DNA of 64,000 nucleotides. Source: a candidate division WOR-3 bacterium. Lineage in GTDB: Bacteria; SDB-A. How positions within the stretch are numbered: the stretch's first letter is position 1; the number at the start of each line of letters is the position of its first letter. The position numbers and the translations under genes were made by a program. Shown one piece after another: positions 53,002-62,109 of the stretch. Below the pieces are notes generated by a model, which was not told the DNA's origin, did not search any database, and worked only from the letters and a program-made list of their open reading frames with translations. Location of the stretch: the NCBI GenBank assembly GCA_016926475.1, contig JAFGON010000040.1:1-64000 (forward strand), read 5' to 3'.

Positions 53002-53862
53002 TTGAAGTATTCGATCGCGTCGGTAGCTCCTACAATCGCAAAATCCTTCGGGGTGGAATTACCCGAGAAATCAGAGGATAGACCGATAAATTCCGTTTTA
53101 GATTTAATTAAAAAAAATTCGCTGGAAAAGATACAGAAATGTTTGATGTACGCGCCGGACGCCGTAGGCCTTGTTCAGAAAAAAAAATTCCCGTCTTTTT
53201 TTAAAGAAATCGAAAGCAGAACAGACATCAAACAGAAACTGTCGTCAGTTTTACCCCCGAAAACACCGGTTTGCTTTGCGTCAATGTTAACTGGCTTGAA
53301 ACCGGAAATTCACGGTATCAGGAAATACGAAAAACCAGTTCTGAGAATTGACACTATTTTCGACGTGCTGATAAGAAGCGGGATAAAACCGGCGATCGTC
53401 GCGGTTAAAAATTCGAGCGTAGACCTGATGTTCAGAGAACGGAAAATGGAGTATTATTCTGAGAGGTACGACACTGAGGCGGTTGAAAAAACCGTGGAAC
53501 TCATAGCCGAGAGCGATAACGATTTTATTCTCTGCTACAACCAGGAATACGATGATGCTATACACGCCTGTGATCCATTCGGTCCGGAAGCCGAAAATGC
53601 CCTTAAAAACCAAAACCAAAATTTTATGACACTTTTGCGACAAGTAGATGAGAATTGGAAGGATTACGACAATTTGACAATGTATACTCCGGACCATGGA
53701 TGCCATATTGATCCAGAGACCGGCAGGGGAAACCACGGCGACGATATTTCGGAAGACATGGAAGTAGTTCATTTTTATAGAATAAAAAGAGGAATTCGCC
53801 CTGATAAACGAAGGTTGAGTGACAAAAAATATCAGACAAAAAACAGAGAGGATTTAAAATGA
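53002..53862 (+). CDS. Alkaline-phosphatase-fold protein
   Basis: A 286-residue protein of the alkaline phosphatase/phosphodiesterase superfamily. VCFASMLTGLKPEIHGI matches the segment after the nucleophile in such enzymes, and TPDHGCHIDPETGRGNHGDDISEDMEV holds the metal ligands DHG and HGDD (quoted in parts: TPDHGCHIDP, GNHGDD). A usual Asp and Ser/Thr nucleophile near the N-terminus is less clear; TPVCFASML may supply the Thr. The TTG start lacks a strong Shine-Dalgarno. The stop overlaps the next gene by four bases. The substrate is unknown. Confidence 0.68.
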   Translation: MKYSIASVAPTIAKSFGVELPEKSEDRPINSVLDLIKKNSLEKIQKCLMYAPDAVGLVQKKKFPSFFKEIESRTDIKQKLSSVLPPKTPVCFASMLTGLKPEIHGIRKYEKPVLRIDTIFDVLIRSGIKPAIVAVKNSSVDLMFRERKMEYYSERYDTEAVEKTVELIAESDNDFILCYNQEYDDAIHACDPFGPEAENALKNQNQNFMTLLRQVDENWKDYDNLTMYTPDHGCHIDPETGRGNHGDDISEDMEVVHFYRIKRGIRPDKRRLSDKKYQTKNREDLK

Positions 53863-54437
53863 TAAATAGCATTGGCTGTGCTGTGATAATTTTCTTTTTA
53901 AGCTCCCTGTTCGGAGAAAATGATCGTGAATCGGTAAGGTTTACCGGAAAAGTTTTTAAGGGTGAGGAATTTATAGAGCCCATATCAGCGACACTCATTT
54001 TCAAGCTTTTGCCCAAGTCGGACGACGGATGGTTTTTATGGATTGGGGGAGAAGACAGTCTAAAAAATTACTGCAGTGCGGCGACGCCTCCATTCAGAGG
54101 GATAAACGCGACAATAATAGAGGGCTGGCATTTCAGAAACGCTGACAATTCAGGCTCAAACGACGGAAAAGTCAACGCTCCGCAGAATGAAAGAGGATTC
54201 AGATTCGTTCTGGATGATTCCTGTTACACCATAGCGGAAAAGTATGTGAAGATGGTCTGCTGGCCGCATGAATACACACAAGACGAAATCGATGCCGCGT
54301 CGTATGAATTCAACGGGTTGAAATTCGGCAGAGGAAGGTTAATTATCACGGACATGAAACTCGGCAACCTCTTTGTCGGGGAAAGGGCAATTCTGGAATA
54401 CATCGAATTCGAGGTCGAACTGGAAAATTTCAGGTAA
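53859..54437 (+). CDS. Hypothetical exported protein
   Basis: A 192-residue protein with an N-terminal signal (CAVIIFFLSSLFG). The mature part is beta-rich with scattered cysteines (NYCSAATPP, DDSCYTIAEK, MVCWPHEYTQ). No family is recognised. The ATG overlaps the upstream stop, so the gene is coupled to the phosphatase-fold gene. The stretch after it holds a minus-strand gene fragment. Confidence 0.6.
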   Translation: MINSIGCAVIIFFLSSLFGENDRESVRFTGKVFKGEEFIEPISATLIFKLLPKSDDGWFLWIGGEDSLKNYCSAATPPFRGINATIIEGWHFRNADNSGSNDGKVNAPQNERGFRFVLDDSCYTIAEKYVKMVCWPHEYTQDEIDAASYEFNGLKFGRGRLIITDMKLGNLFVGERAILEYIEFEVELENFR

Positions 54438-54490
54438 CGCCATGCAAGATTTTTTTGTGAAAACTTGATTTTTTGAAGTCAGTGACGGAA

Positions 54491-54817
54491 TTATTTTATC
54501 TGATAATCTTCAAGCTCAAGCGTCAGATCTAGGTCTCTCTGGTAAATTTTTACCTCTCCAACTCCAAGGGCGTACCAGTGATCCGTTCCACCGCCACGTG
54601 AGTTGGTTCCAAGAACATGCACACATTCGAAAGTTCCTGCAGGGACAGTGACTTCTTCGTTTAAATGGATTACTTCCCAATCAACTTCGTCGCCCAGCCC
54701 CTTGGTGGTCCATGTAAAATCCTGATCAATAGGATATTTGATTACAACTTCAGGGAGTTCCAACTCACCATGCTCAGAATCACCGTGAAAAAGAACTTCT
54801 CCATTTTCATTTACGAT
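54491..54817 (-). pseudogene. 3' fragment of a secreted protein gene
   Basis: The minus strand reads, after a TAA at 54818-54820, IVNENGEVLFHGDSEHGELELPEVV... through TVPAGTFECVHVLG and HWYALGVGEVKIY to a stop at 54491. These are the typical C-terminal features of exported proteins of the same broad type as the 52255 gene. There is no start codon, signal peptide or N-terminal half; the adenine deaminase gene occupies the place where it should be. It is a decayed remnant. Confidence 0.55.
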
Positions 54818-54916
54818 TTAGAACAATGAGTAAAGGGCTGGGTTTGGGACCTGAACCAACTCATTGATTATTTGTTTATGCTGTCGGATAATAAAATTAT
54901 ATCTTTAAGGAAAATA

Positions 54917-56563
54917 ATGAGAACATATTCAGGAAACATAGCTTTTCCCTTAGAGCAAAAAATATGTTCCGGGACAATTTTTGTCGAAGATGGTTTGATA
55001 CAGAAAATTGTCGGAGAAAACAAAAAATTCGAAAATTATATAATACCCGGTTTTGTCGATTCCCATATCCATATAGAAAGTTCTATGCTTTTGCCGTCTG
55101 AATTCGCTCGTGCCGCCGTGTCGCACGGCACGGTTGCCGCTGTATGCGATGCCCATGAAATAGCGAATGTAATGGGAACAGAAGGTTTGAAATTCATGAT
55201 GGACGATGCAAAAAAGAGCCCGTTTAAATTTTTCTTTTCAGCTCCATCATGTGTTCCCGCGACTGATTTCGAGACCAGCGGCGCTTGTTTGAACGTTTCA
55301 AAGATAAGGGAGTTGTTTGAAAATTTTCCTGAAATCAAATTTCTCGGGGAGATGATGAACTATCCCGGAGTTATTGCGAGAGATCCGGAAGTGATGGGTA
55401 AAATCGAAATAGCAAAAAAATACGGAAAAAAAATAGACGGCCACGCGCCGGGGTTGATGGGTGAAGACCTGGTTAAATACGTCTCTGCGGGTATAACAAC
55501 CGACCATGAGTGCTTTATGAAACAAGAAGCTCTTGAAAAAATTTCGCTTGGCATGAAAATATGGATAAGGGAAGGATCGGCGGCGAAAAATTTTGACGAG
55601 TTGATATCAATAGCAGAAGAAAACTTCATGAACTGCGGTTTTTGTTCTGACGACAAACACCCTGACGATCTCGTAAAGGGTCATATAAACAAATTGGCGA
55701 GAAGAGCACGAGGAAAGGGAATCGGCGCCATGAAAACGCTGAAAATGGCATGTGTCAATCCTGTTTTGCATTATGGATTGAATGTGGGACTTCTGAGAAT
55801 TGGAGACAGCGCCGATTTTTTGGAAGTAGAAGATCTTGTAAATTTTAAAGTATTGAAGACAGTTATTGGCGGCGATGAAGTTTACGACGGACAAAATACT
55901 TATCAGAGAACCGAGACAGCAAATGTCATCAACAATTTCAGCACAAAAAAGAAAACAGTTATTGATTTCAAGTTAAAAACCGAAAACAGACCTTTACGCG
56001 CAATCCAAGCTTTGGATTGTCAGTTGATAACGAAATCCATTGAAGCGATTCCTTTTTCAGAAAATGGAGGATTGGTTTCAGACCCTTCAAATGACATATT
56101 AAAAATATCTGTCGTCAACAGGTACGAAAACGTAAAACCATCTGTCGCTTTCGTCAAAAATTTCGGGTTGAAAAAAGGAGCTGTTGCATCCTCTGTCGCC
56201 CATGATTCCCACAACATTGTCGTAGTGGGTGTCACCGACGAAGACATCTGCGGAGCAGTCAATCTAATTGTCGAAAATCAAGGAGGTCTGAGCGCATTTT
56301 GTAATGACGAAAAGATTTCAAAGATTCTTCCCCTTTCGATTGCGGGATTGATGAGTGCTGAAGATTTTATTACAGTAGCAAGGAAATATTCGGAGTTGGA
56401 TCAGCTTGCAAAAAACTGGGGATCGAAACTGAAAGCTCCTTACATGACTCTTTCGTTTATGGCTCTTCTTGTCATACCGGAAATAAAACTTAGCGATAAG
56501 GGACTTTTCGACAGCGTCAAATTTGAATTTATAAATCAAACAGGCAAAACACGGAATAATTAG
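54917..56563 (+). CDS. ade: Adenine deaminase
   Basis: Converts adenine to hypoxanthine and ammonia for purine salvage. The 548-residue protein has the amidohydrolase signatures: PGFVDSHIHIESSML with metal ligands, CDAHEIANVMG, the DGHAPGL histidine, TTDHEC, and the C-terminal SVAHDSHNIVVVG and GLMS segments specific to adenine deaminase. AAGGA lies six bases before the ATG at 54917, so longer in-frame starts (54872, 54878) are less likely. The length is normal. Confidence 0.95.
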   Translation: MRTYSGNIAFPLEQKICSGTIFVEDGLIQKIVGENKKFENYIIPGFVDSHIHIESSMLLPSEFARAAVSHGTVAAVCDAHEIANVMGTEGLKFMMDDAKKSPFKFFFSAPSCVPATDFETSGACLNVSKIRELFENFPEIKFLGEMMNYPGVIARDPEVMGKIEIAKKYGKKIDGHAPGLMGEDLVKYVSAGITTDHECFMKQEALEKISLGMKIWIREGSAAKNFDELISIAEENFMNCGFCSDDKHPDDLVKGHINKLARRARGKGIGAMKTLKMACVNPVLHYGLNVGLLRIGDSADFLEVEDLVNFKVLKTVIGGDEVYDGQNTYQRTETANVINNFSTKKKTVIDFKLKTENRPLRAIQALDCQLITKSIEAIPFSENGGLVSDPSNDILKISVVNRYENVKPSVAFVKNFGLKKGAVASSVAHDSHNIVVVGVTDEDICGAVNLIVENQGGLSAFCNDEKISKILPLSIAGLMSAEDFITVARKYSELDQLAKNWGSKLKAPYMTLSFMALLVIPEIKLSDKGLFDSVKFEFINQTGKTRNN

Positions 56564-56567
56564 TATT

Positions 56568-56765
56568 ATGGACAAATTCAAATTTCCCGTCGGTTATCAA
56601 AAATTCAACAGCAAGATCATCTTCATTTTCCACCTAAATGCGAAATCTGTTACTGGGATGATTTTTAAGGAAAAGGACCGCTCGCAGAAACATTGTCAGA
56701 TGGGATATTTTAAACTGACCCCTGACCTTATGAAAAAGCGGATTGGTATAAAAAGCCTGATTTAG
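56568..56765 (+). CDS. Small orphan ORF
   Basis: A 65-residue basic frame directly after the adenine deaminase gene. It shows no family, signal or hydrophobic helix of note, and no Shine-Dalgarno apart from weak A-rich sequence. It may be a chance frame or a gene remnant. Confidence 0.2.
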   Translation: MDKFKFPVGYQKFNSKIIFIFHLNAKSVTGMIFKEKDRSQKHCQMGYFKLTPDLMKKRIGIKSLI

Positions 56766-56769
56766 AATT

Positions 56770-57564
56770 GTGGAAATCTCTCAGATATTGAAAATCGCAT
56801 TCTCTTTTTTCGTCGCGGGATTCTGGATTTCTTTCACTACAGCGCTTGCCGAAAGACTTGGAAGCAAGACAGGCGGATTAGTTTCAAATCTGCCTTCAAA
56901 CATCCTTGTCAGTTTCGTATTCATAGCACTCGCGAAAAACACGAATTACGTCAGAAACGCTTCTGTTTCGGTTCCGGTGGGCATGACTATAGACACGCTG
57001 TTTTTGGTTGTTTTCACCCTTTTTCTTAGGTTTGGGCTTGCAACCGCGATAATTTCATCTCTTGTCTTATGGTTTTCAGCCGCTTATATTTCCTGCTCTA
57101 TTTCTTTGCACAATTACGGGTTAAACTTAATCATCTATCTTGCCGTCACCGGAGTTTCTTTTTTAATTCTCGAAAAAGCCCTTAAGATCAGATCTAAACC
57201 TGGAGATCTAAAGAGGTATTCATGTTCTCAGATCTTTTTCAGAGCTTTTTTTGCCGGTTCGGTCGTGTCGACGGTTGTCGCGCTTTCGGAATTTCTCGGA
57301 CCTCAATCTATCGGAATCATTGCGACATTTCCAGCGGTTCTTCTCTCGACAATGGTAATATTGACAGTTAGTAGAGGTAATGAATTCGCCCGGTCAACAG
57401 CCAAAATTCTGGTTTTGTCCTCAACAAACATAATAGTTTACATTTTTTCCGTTTATTTAACCTACCCGGTGATCGGAATCATCTTCGGCACGATTGTGTC
57501 GTTTGCCGTATCATTGTTTTACATTGCCGCGTTGAGACAGTTTGTGGAACACCTTACCCGGTGA
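56770..57564 (+). CDS. Hypothetical membrane protein, GlpM/DUF3147-like in two halves
   Basis: Membrane protein of 264 residues with about eight helices. Two similar halves each begin with a helix and a loop rich in Gly and Pro: ALAERLGSKTGGLVSNLPSNIL near 30 and ALSEFLGPQSIGIIATFPAVLL near 170, then a helix and a short charged segment. The repeat resembles a tandem GlpM/DUF3147 arrangement. GTG start. Function unknown. Confidence 0.6.
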   Translation: MEISQILKIAFSFFVAGFWISFTTALAERLGSKTGGLVSNLPSNILVSFVFIALAKNTNYVRNASVSVPVGMTIDTLFLVVFTLFLRFGLATAIISSLVLWFSAAYISCSISLHNYGLNLIIYLAVTGVSFLILEKALKIRSKPGDLKRYSCSQIFFRAFFAGSVVSTVVALSEFLGPQSIGIIATFPAVLLSTMVILTVSRGNEFARSTAKILVLSSTNIIVYIFSVYLTYPVIGIIFGTIVSFAVSLFYIAALRQFVEHLTR

Positions 57565-57641
57565 TCCTAAATGAAACCCGATAAACCTGCAGCATCAGAT
57601 CCACATAAAAACTATAAAATCCCAAATAATGAAAACAGAAT

Positions 57642-58142
57642 TCAGCCCCGGCATTTGTTTAAAACTTTCCGAAGCCTGATTGAATAAAATATGCTGAATG
57701 CTATGAAAAAAACGAAAGCGGCGAGAAAAGTCAGTGACAAGCCTGACAATCTGCCGTATGCAACTTGCTCTATGGTTTGAAGAAGTGAATAAAAAAGGAC
57801 GCATAGGGAAGAGGTCAATCCGGATATCATTTCCGAAAGCAAATCCCAAAAGGGTTTTTGCTTATCAGGGGGTAGAGCCAAAAATTTCTCTTTTTGGGGA
57901 ATGTTTAAAAGAAAAGTATAACGGCGTGAAAGCAACAACAATCCGTAAAGAAGAACAGCCATGAAAGGCGGAAGCAGGATTAGACCTATCAGTTCCCACC
58001 CTTTACCTGTCCATCTGTCGGGTCTCCCTGAAAAACCAAAATGGACAGGAATTTCATCTGGCATTGTTTTCCATAAATGAAGCCCCCAAAAAGACCCCAA
58101 TGAAAGAACGACTACGTTGAAAAAATCGTAAAATCTTTTCAT
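57642..58142 (-). CDS. DUF1648-domain membrane protein
   Basis: Membrane protein of 166 residues. The first loop, MPDEIPVHFGFSGRPDRWTGKG, matches DUF1648 (residues about 27-48), a module of SdpI-like and related membrane proteins. Three to four helices follow (LIGLILLPPFMAVLLYG, FYSLLQTIEQ, LTFLAAFVFFIAFSIFY). GGGGTAGAAC lies before the ATG. Function unknown; SdpI relatives confer immunity to a toxic peptide, but this protein lacks the SdpI-specific second half. Confidence 0.75.
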   Translation of the reverse strand: MKRFYDFFNVVVLSLGSFWGLHLWKTMPDEIPVHFGFSGRPDRWTGKGWELIGLILLPPFMAVLLYGLLLLSRRYTFLLNIPQKEKFLALPPDKQKPFWDLLSEMISGLTSSLCVLFYSLLQTIEQVAYGRLSGLSLTFLAAFVFFIAFSIFYSIRLRKVLNKCRG

Positions 58143-58177
58143 TTTGTTCTACCCCTGAATACTTTTAGAAAAGCTTC

Positions 58178-59266
58178 TCACCTCATTAAAATGATTTTTT
58201 GTGTTTTTGAAAAATCTTCTGTTCTCAAGCTTGTAAAAAGAACCCCTTTTGGCAGGTCTCTGACGTCGAGAGAAACTGAATGCGTGCCTTCTGAAAATCG
58301 GCCTTCTTCGACAGTTCTGACAAGCCTGCCTGTTACGTTGTATATGTCGATTGAGACTGTGCGGGATACCGGTAAAGTGAATTGAAATTCAAGGTTTGAG
58401 CCCCTTTTTTTTACATCAAATGTGTAATTCCCTGAATTAACCGCAATTTCTTCCTGGACGGAGTTAGGCGCAAGTTCGTATATGTAAATGGTGTCGTTTG
58501 TCCAGCATGAAACCCATAGCCAGTCTATTGTGGAGTCGTACGTCATCCCTGCAGGATAGGAAGCGGGATTTGCCTGCCACTGGTTTATCCAGGTGGATGA
58601 TGAAAAATCCCATTGGTTGATGTAGTTTGAAGCGCCGCCGCTACTGCCGTCGCAAGCCCAAATTTGACCGGTATTCACGGGAACGTAGCAAAGACCCATG
58701 GGCCTGACTTCAGGGGTGTAGTAGTTGGCAAAAATTGTATCAACTTGGCTTCCCGTGGTGACGTCGTACGCTACTATTATGTCGCTGTTTCCGAAAGTCC
58801 CCCAGAGGTAAGTGCCGTCCCAAGCTAAATCGAACAGGAAACCCGAACCGTATGAAAATGAAGAAATAACTCCCATTGTCGATGTGTCGATTTTATAAAT
58901 CATGCCGCTTGAAAAATCGGAATGCCAGAGATAAGAACCGTCGAAAGCCAAACCGTAGGGGCTTGCTCCTGGAGTTGTATAAGTCCCAAGGATTGCTCCT
59001 GTGGTGGGGTTGAGCTTGTAGATTTTTGCACCGTTTGTACTGTTGCCGTCGCCGCTGTTAGCGCACCAGAGGTTAGTTCCGTCAAAGGCGAGACCTCTCG
59101 GTGCTCCGTCAGGTGCGGGGATTGAATTTATTAGCACCGAATCTGGAAAGGTCGGTGTTGTGTTGCTGACATCGACGAATGAGCCTGTCGTCGCGTCGAA
59201 TTGAAGTGAGAAGAGGTTGAGGGACATAAACAACATCAGTAAAACAACCAAATACCATCTTGTCAT
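58178..59266 (-). CDS. Secreted beta-propeller protein with C-terminal sorting domain
   Basis: Exported protein of 362 residues. A signal peptide (WYLVVLLMLFMSLNLFSL) is followed by a beta-propeller of about 250 residues with repeated GLAFDGTNLWCAN, GLAFDGSYLWHSD, DLAWDGTYLWGTF, GMTYDSTIDWLWV blades, of the SMP-30/NHL-like type. The last 85 residues are a FlgD/por-type sorting domain (SIDIYNVTGRLVRTVEEGRF, KIILMR). The ATG at 59266 has AGGAGG. Such proteins are sent to the surface or secreted by type IX-like systems. Confidence 0.87.
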   Translation of the reverse strand: MTRWYLVVLLMLFMSLNLFSLQFDATTGSFVDVSNTTPTFPDSVLINSIPAPDGAPRGLAFDGTNLWCANSGDGNSTNGAKIYKLNPTTGAILGTYTTPGASPYGLAFDGSYLWHSDFSSGMIYKIDTSTMGVISSFSYGSGFLFDLAWDGTYLWGTFGNSDIIVAYDVTTGSQVDTIFANYYTPEVRPMGLCYVPVNTGQIWACDGSSGGASNYINQWDFSSSTWINQWQANPASYPAGMTYDSTIDWLWVSCWTNDTIYIYELAPNSVQEEIAVNSGNYTFDVKKRGSNLEFQFTLPVSRTVSIDIYNVTGRLVRTVEEGRFSEGTHSVSLDVRDLPKGVLFTSLRTEDFSKTQKIILMR

Positions 59267-59454
59267 GTTTCCTCCTTTTTTTGCAATTTTCAACAATTGA
59301 ACAACTGCTTTAAAGATTATAGAACAATAACCTGAATTTTGCATATTTTTTATGCAGAAAAAATTTCGACAACTCAAAAGAATTGTTGTACCGTTTTCTG
59401 TTACCGAAATTTGTTTTTCGATTGTCTGTCAAAAATACATGGAAAGGATCAGCA

Positions 59455-59661
59455 ATGAGAAAAAAAAGCCAATACCGCAAGCTTCCTGTTGATCTATCTG
59501 TCAGGAATATTGTTATCAGCCCAAGCCCTGGCTTTTGTAACGTCAGCATTTTCGGATACGTTTTCATGGCTCTTGAATTTATTGGATTTGTTCTCGGTGC
59601 CGGTATGCCGATCAATTACCTGAGGTCGAAAAATTATTGCTCCGAGTGCGGATATTTTTAA
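59455..59661 (+). CDS. Small hypothetical protein
   Basis: A 68-residue frame (ATG at 59455, AAAGGA nearby) with a hydrophobic middle (FGYVFMALEFIGFVLGAG) and a C-terminal CSECGYF. It may be a small membrane protein with a metal or thiol end. The longer in-frame start at 59383 has no ribosome binding site. No family is recognised. Confidence 0.3.
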   Translation: MRKKSQYRKLPVDLSVRNIVISPSPGFCNVSIFGYVFMALEFIGFVLGAGMPINYLRSKNYCSECGYF

Positions 59662-59739
59662 TTAAAAAACACGTTCTAAGTGTTTTTTGCATTGGAAGGG
59701 GATGTACTTTTGCAGGGCAGTAAATAAGAAAAGTTTAAA

Positions 59740-60021
59740 ATGATAGGGCACAAAGAGAAAGTTCTCAGAAATGAATTTGCACGAAAAATAAACATGCTTG
59801 TAGATAAATCTCTTGAGGAGAACGTAAAAACACTCAAGGCAATTTCCGGTCAGGGTAAACCAAGGTCGTTTTTCTATCTTGCTTTTTCGTTTATTGCGTG
59901 CCCGAAATGCGCTAAACACTCCATTTATACAACCCTTTACTCAATGGGTGCTGAACAGTGCACAATGACGACACAGGCAATGGAGCACGTTGCATTGATA
60001 GCAAAAAAATTGTTTGGTTGA
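59740..60021 (+). CDS. Small hypothetical protein with CxxC
   Basis: A 93-residue basic protein with a central CPKCAKH and a later AEQCTM. The N-terminus is helical and charged (HKEKVLRNEFARKINML). No family is recognised. It converges with mnmA with 14 bases between stops. Composition looks coding, but there is no strong Shine-Dalgarno. Confidence 0.4.
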   Translation: MIGHKEKVLRNEFARKINMLVDKSLEENVKTLKAISGQGKPRSFFYLAFSFIACPKCAKHSIYTTLYSMGAEQCTMTTQAMEHVALIAKKLFG

Positions 60022-60035
60022 AATTCTTCTCCGGT

Positions 60036-61103
60036 TTAACTGTCGTAGGCGATAATACCGCCTCCTATCACGGTGTCGTCATCGTAAATTACCGCGGACT
60101 GCCCTTCAGCGATACCTGGTTCAGGGCAGTCAAGTATTATTTTAACCAGGTCGTCTTCCTCAGCGTAAAAATAACACGATGAACCCCTGTGGGCAGCCCT
60201 CAATTTTACCTGAGCTTTTTGCTCGCTTTTGTCTGGATTAGCTGACAGCCAGTTGAACTCTTTGGCGTAGAAAATTCTTTTCAAAGATTCGTTTCTCGTT
60301 CCGACCACAATTGAGTTATTTTTGGGATCAATGGAGACTACGTAAAGAGGCTCGGAATGGGCAATCTTCAAACCGTGGCGCTGTCCCACAGTAAAATTCC
60401 ACGTGCCCCAGTGGTATCCGAGAAGCGTTTTGTCTGTGTCAAAAATCCCCCCTTTTTTTGGGGGTGTGTTTAACAAATCCGAATACTTTCCTGAATAAAA
60501 ATCCTGGCTTTCCGGTTCGGACCAGGAAGAGAAGCCGTTATTTCTGGCTATCTCGACCGTCTCCTCCTTCAGAAGTCCGCCAAGAGGGAAAAGAGTTCTT
60601 GAGAGCTGGTTCTGATTAAGGCTGTAGAGAAAATACGATTGATCTTTTGAAAGATCCCTGGCTTTTAGCAATTTATAATTGCGGCCGTTTTCATCGAATT
60701 CAATCTTTGCGTAATGGCCTGTGGCAAAACAATCGGCTCCAAGTTCAGCCCTGGCTTTTTCTGCTAGAAACCCGAACTTGATTTTACTGTTGCATAGAAC
60801 GCAGGGATTGGGCGTTCTGCCAGAAAGATATTCGGACCTGAAATTCGAAAGAACGACATCGGAAAATTCTCGGGACAGGTCGAAAGTTACGCTCTCAATA
60901 CCTATAATTTTGCAGGCTTCGTGAATTTTCACTGCCCTTATATCTTTATTCTGTCCAAAGCATGTGTTTTTACTTGAATCAGCTTTCCCCGAAACGCCCC
61001 ATACGTTCATGGTGACGCCGACGACTTCGTGGCCACCCCTGCTGAGGAGAAACGCCGCCACGGAAGAATCTACACCTCCGCTCATTCCCACTGCTATTTT
61101 CAT
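60036..61103 (-). CDS. mnmA: tRNA 2-thiouridine synthase MnmA
   Basis: Thiolates U34 of tRNA-Lys, -Glu and -Gln wobble positions. The 355-residue protein has the PP-loop MSGGVDSS at residue 8, TPNPCVLCN with the catalytic Cys near 101, FATGHYAKIEF, KDQSYFLYSL, TVGQRHGL and LYVVSID. The position of the second catalytic Cys in the E. coli-type enzyme (SxDxICFI) reads ESQDFYSGKY here. A separate Cys-containing N-terminal segment (KNTCFGQNKD) marks the same variant subfamily. It may use Fe-S chemistry. AAGGAA precedes the ATG. Confidence 0.92.
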   Translation of the reverse strand: MKIAVGMSGGVDSSVAAFLLSRGGHEVVGVTMNVWGVSGKADSSKNTCFGQNKDIRAVKIHEACKIIGIESVTFDLSREFSDVVLSNFRSEYLSGRTPNPCVLCNSKIKFGFLAEKARAELGADCFATGHYAKIEFDENGRNYKLLKARDLSKDQSYFLYSLNQNQLSRTLFPLGGLLKEETVEIARNNGFSSWSEPESQDFYSGKYSDLLNTPPKKGGIFDTDKTLLGYHWGTWNFTVGQRHGLKIAHSEPLYVVSIDPKNNSIVVGTRNESLKRIFYAKEFNWLSANPDKSEQKAQVKLRAAHRGSSCYFYAEEDDLVKIILDCPEPGIAEGQSAVIYDDDTVIGGGIIAYDS

Positions 61104-61314
61104 GGGTTCCTTTCTATCTTTGTTTATATATCACAATGATAAATGTTCAAATACTTTCAAAACAACCCTATAATTTTCGAAGGCTTGTTTTTATGAAAAA
61201 GGGTTTGTATCAACCCCTGTAACGCCCTTTTTTATAGGGTGGCATTCTACGAATTGTTTTGCAATCATTATGTCAGATTGTAAAATAAATGGGGAAAGGG
61301 AAAAATAAAATTAT

Positions 61315-61995
61315 ATGAGCTGGTCTGTAAGAAAAAAACACATTACTGATTATAATAACGATAGCGTGGTGTCTTTTGTGACGTGTCCCTGGTGCGGCAC
61401 AATAGAGACTGAAACAAGGACAAACTGTAAAAATTGCGGCGGACCTCTTCCTGTATTGAGGACTGTTTTTATTGATGAAGACGAGGAATTCCTGTTTGAT
61501 CCCCCGCCACTTCCACCAAGACAAATATCCGACAGCTACGTGAAAAAAATCGCTGCTTCGAATGCTTTGTTCATCATGAGTTTTGTGTTCAGTATTGTCG
61601 GTGGTTGTTTTGGTTTGGTAGGTTTTATTTTGACGATACTGCTGATCACCGCTGTAATCGGGATTCCATTTTTGATCTTGGGAACAGTTATTTTGGTGTT
61701 CGGGATTTTTACGCTTAAGAATCAATACGAACTGGCAAAAGAAAAGGTGAATGTTTTGAGAATAGGCGAAGCTACTGAAGGAAAAATAGCAAGTTATGAA
61801 GAAAACAAAAATATCACGGTCAACAAAAAACACCCCAAAATTATCAAGTATGAATTTTTTCTAAATTACATCAAATACACCGGTGAAATTACCACATACA
61901 AAGATTTGTCGCATTTATACTATGAAGGAAAAAAAGTATGGATTCTTTACATGCCGGAAAATCCAGAAAAAAACACTTTGTACCCTCACCCCTGA
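61315..61995 (+). CDS. Membrane protein with N-terminal zinc ribbon
   Basis: A 226-residue protein. Residues 24-42 hold a zinc ribbon (CPWCGTIETETRTNCKNCG, split CPWCG and CKNCG). Two membrane helices lie near 85-140 (FVFSIVGGCFGLVGFILTILL region and VILVFGIF). The C-terminus is a soluble domain resembling DUF3592 (YEFFLNYIKYTGEI, LYYEGKKVWILYMPENPEKN). Function unknown. The start has no strong Shine-Dalgarno. Confidence 0.65.
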   Translation: MSWSVRKKHITDYNNDSVVSFVTCPWCGTIETETRTNCKNCGGPLPVLRTVFIDEDEEFLFDPPPLPPRQISDSYVKKIAASNALFIMSFVFSIVGGCFGLVGFILTILLITAVIGIPFLILGTVILVFGIFTLKNQYELAKEKVNVLRIGEATEGKIASYEENKNITVNKKHPKIIKYEFFLNYIKYTGEITTYKDLSHLYYEGKKVWILYMPENPEKNTLYPHP

Positions 61996-62109
61996 AAAAA
62001 GTGGTATAAATGAAACCTCTTCTCAAAACGAAAATATCTGAGTTTAATAGACGGTAACCCTCAATAATTTGATGTTGAAATGCCTAATTAAATATGAGAA
62101 CTTATATCA

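Noticed and set aside
61273-61833. 186-residue minus-strand frame
   Set aside because: It is antisense to the zinc-ribbon membrane protein, whose CxxC motifs and helices are clear; the minus frame has low-complexity, tail-like composition.
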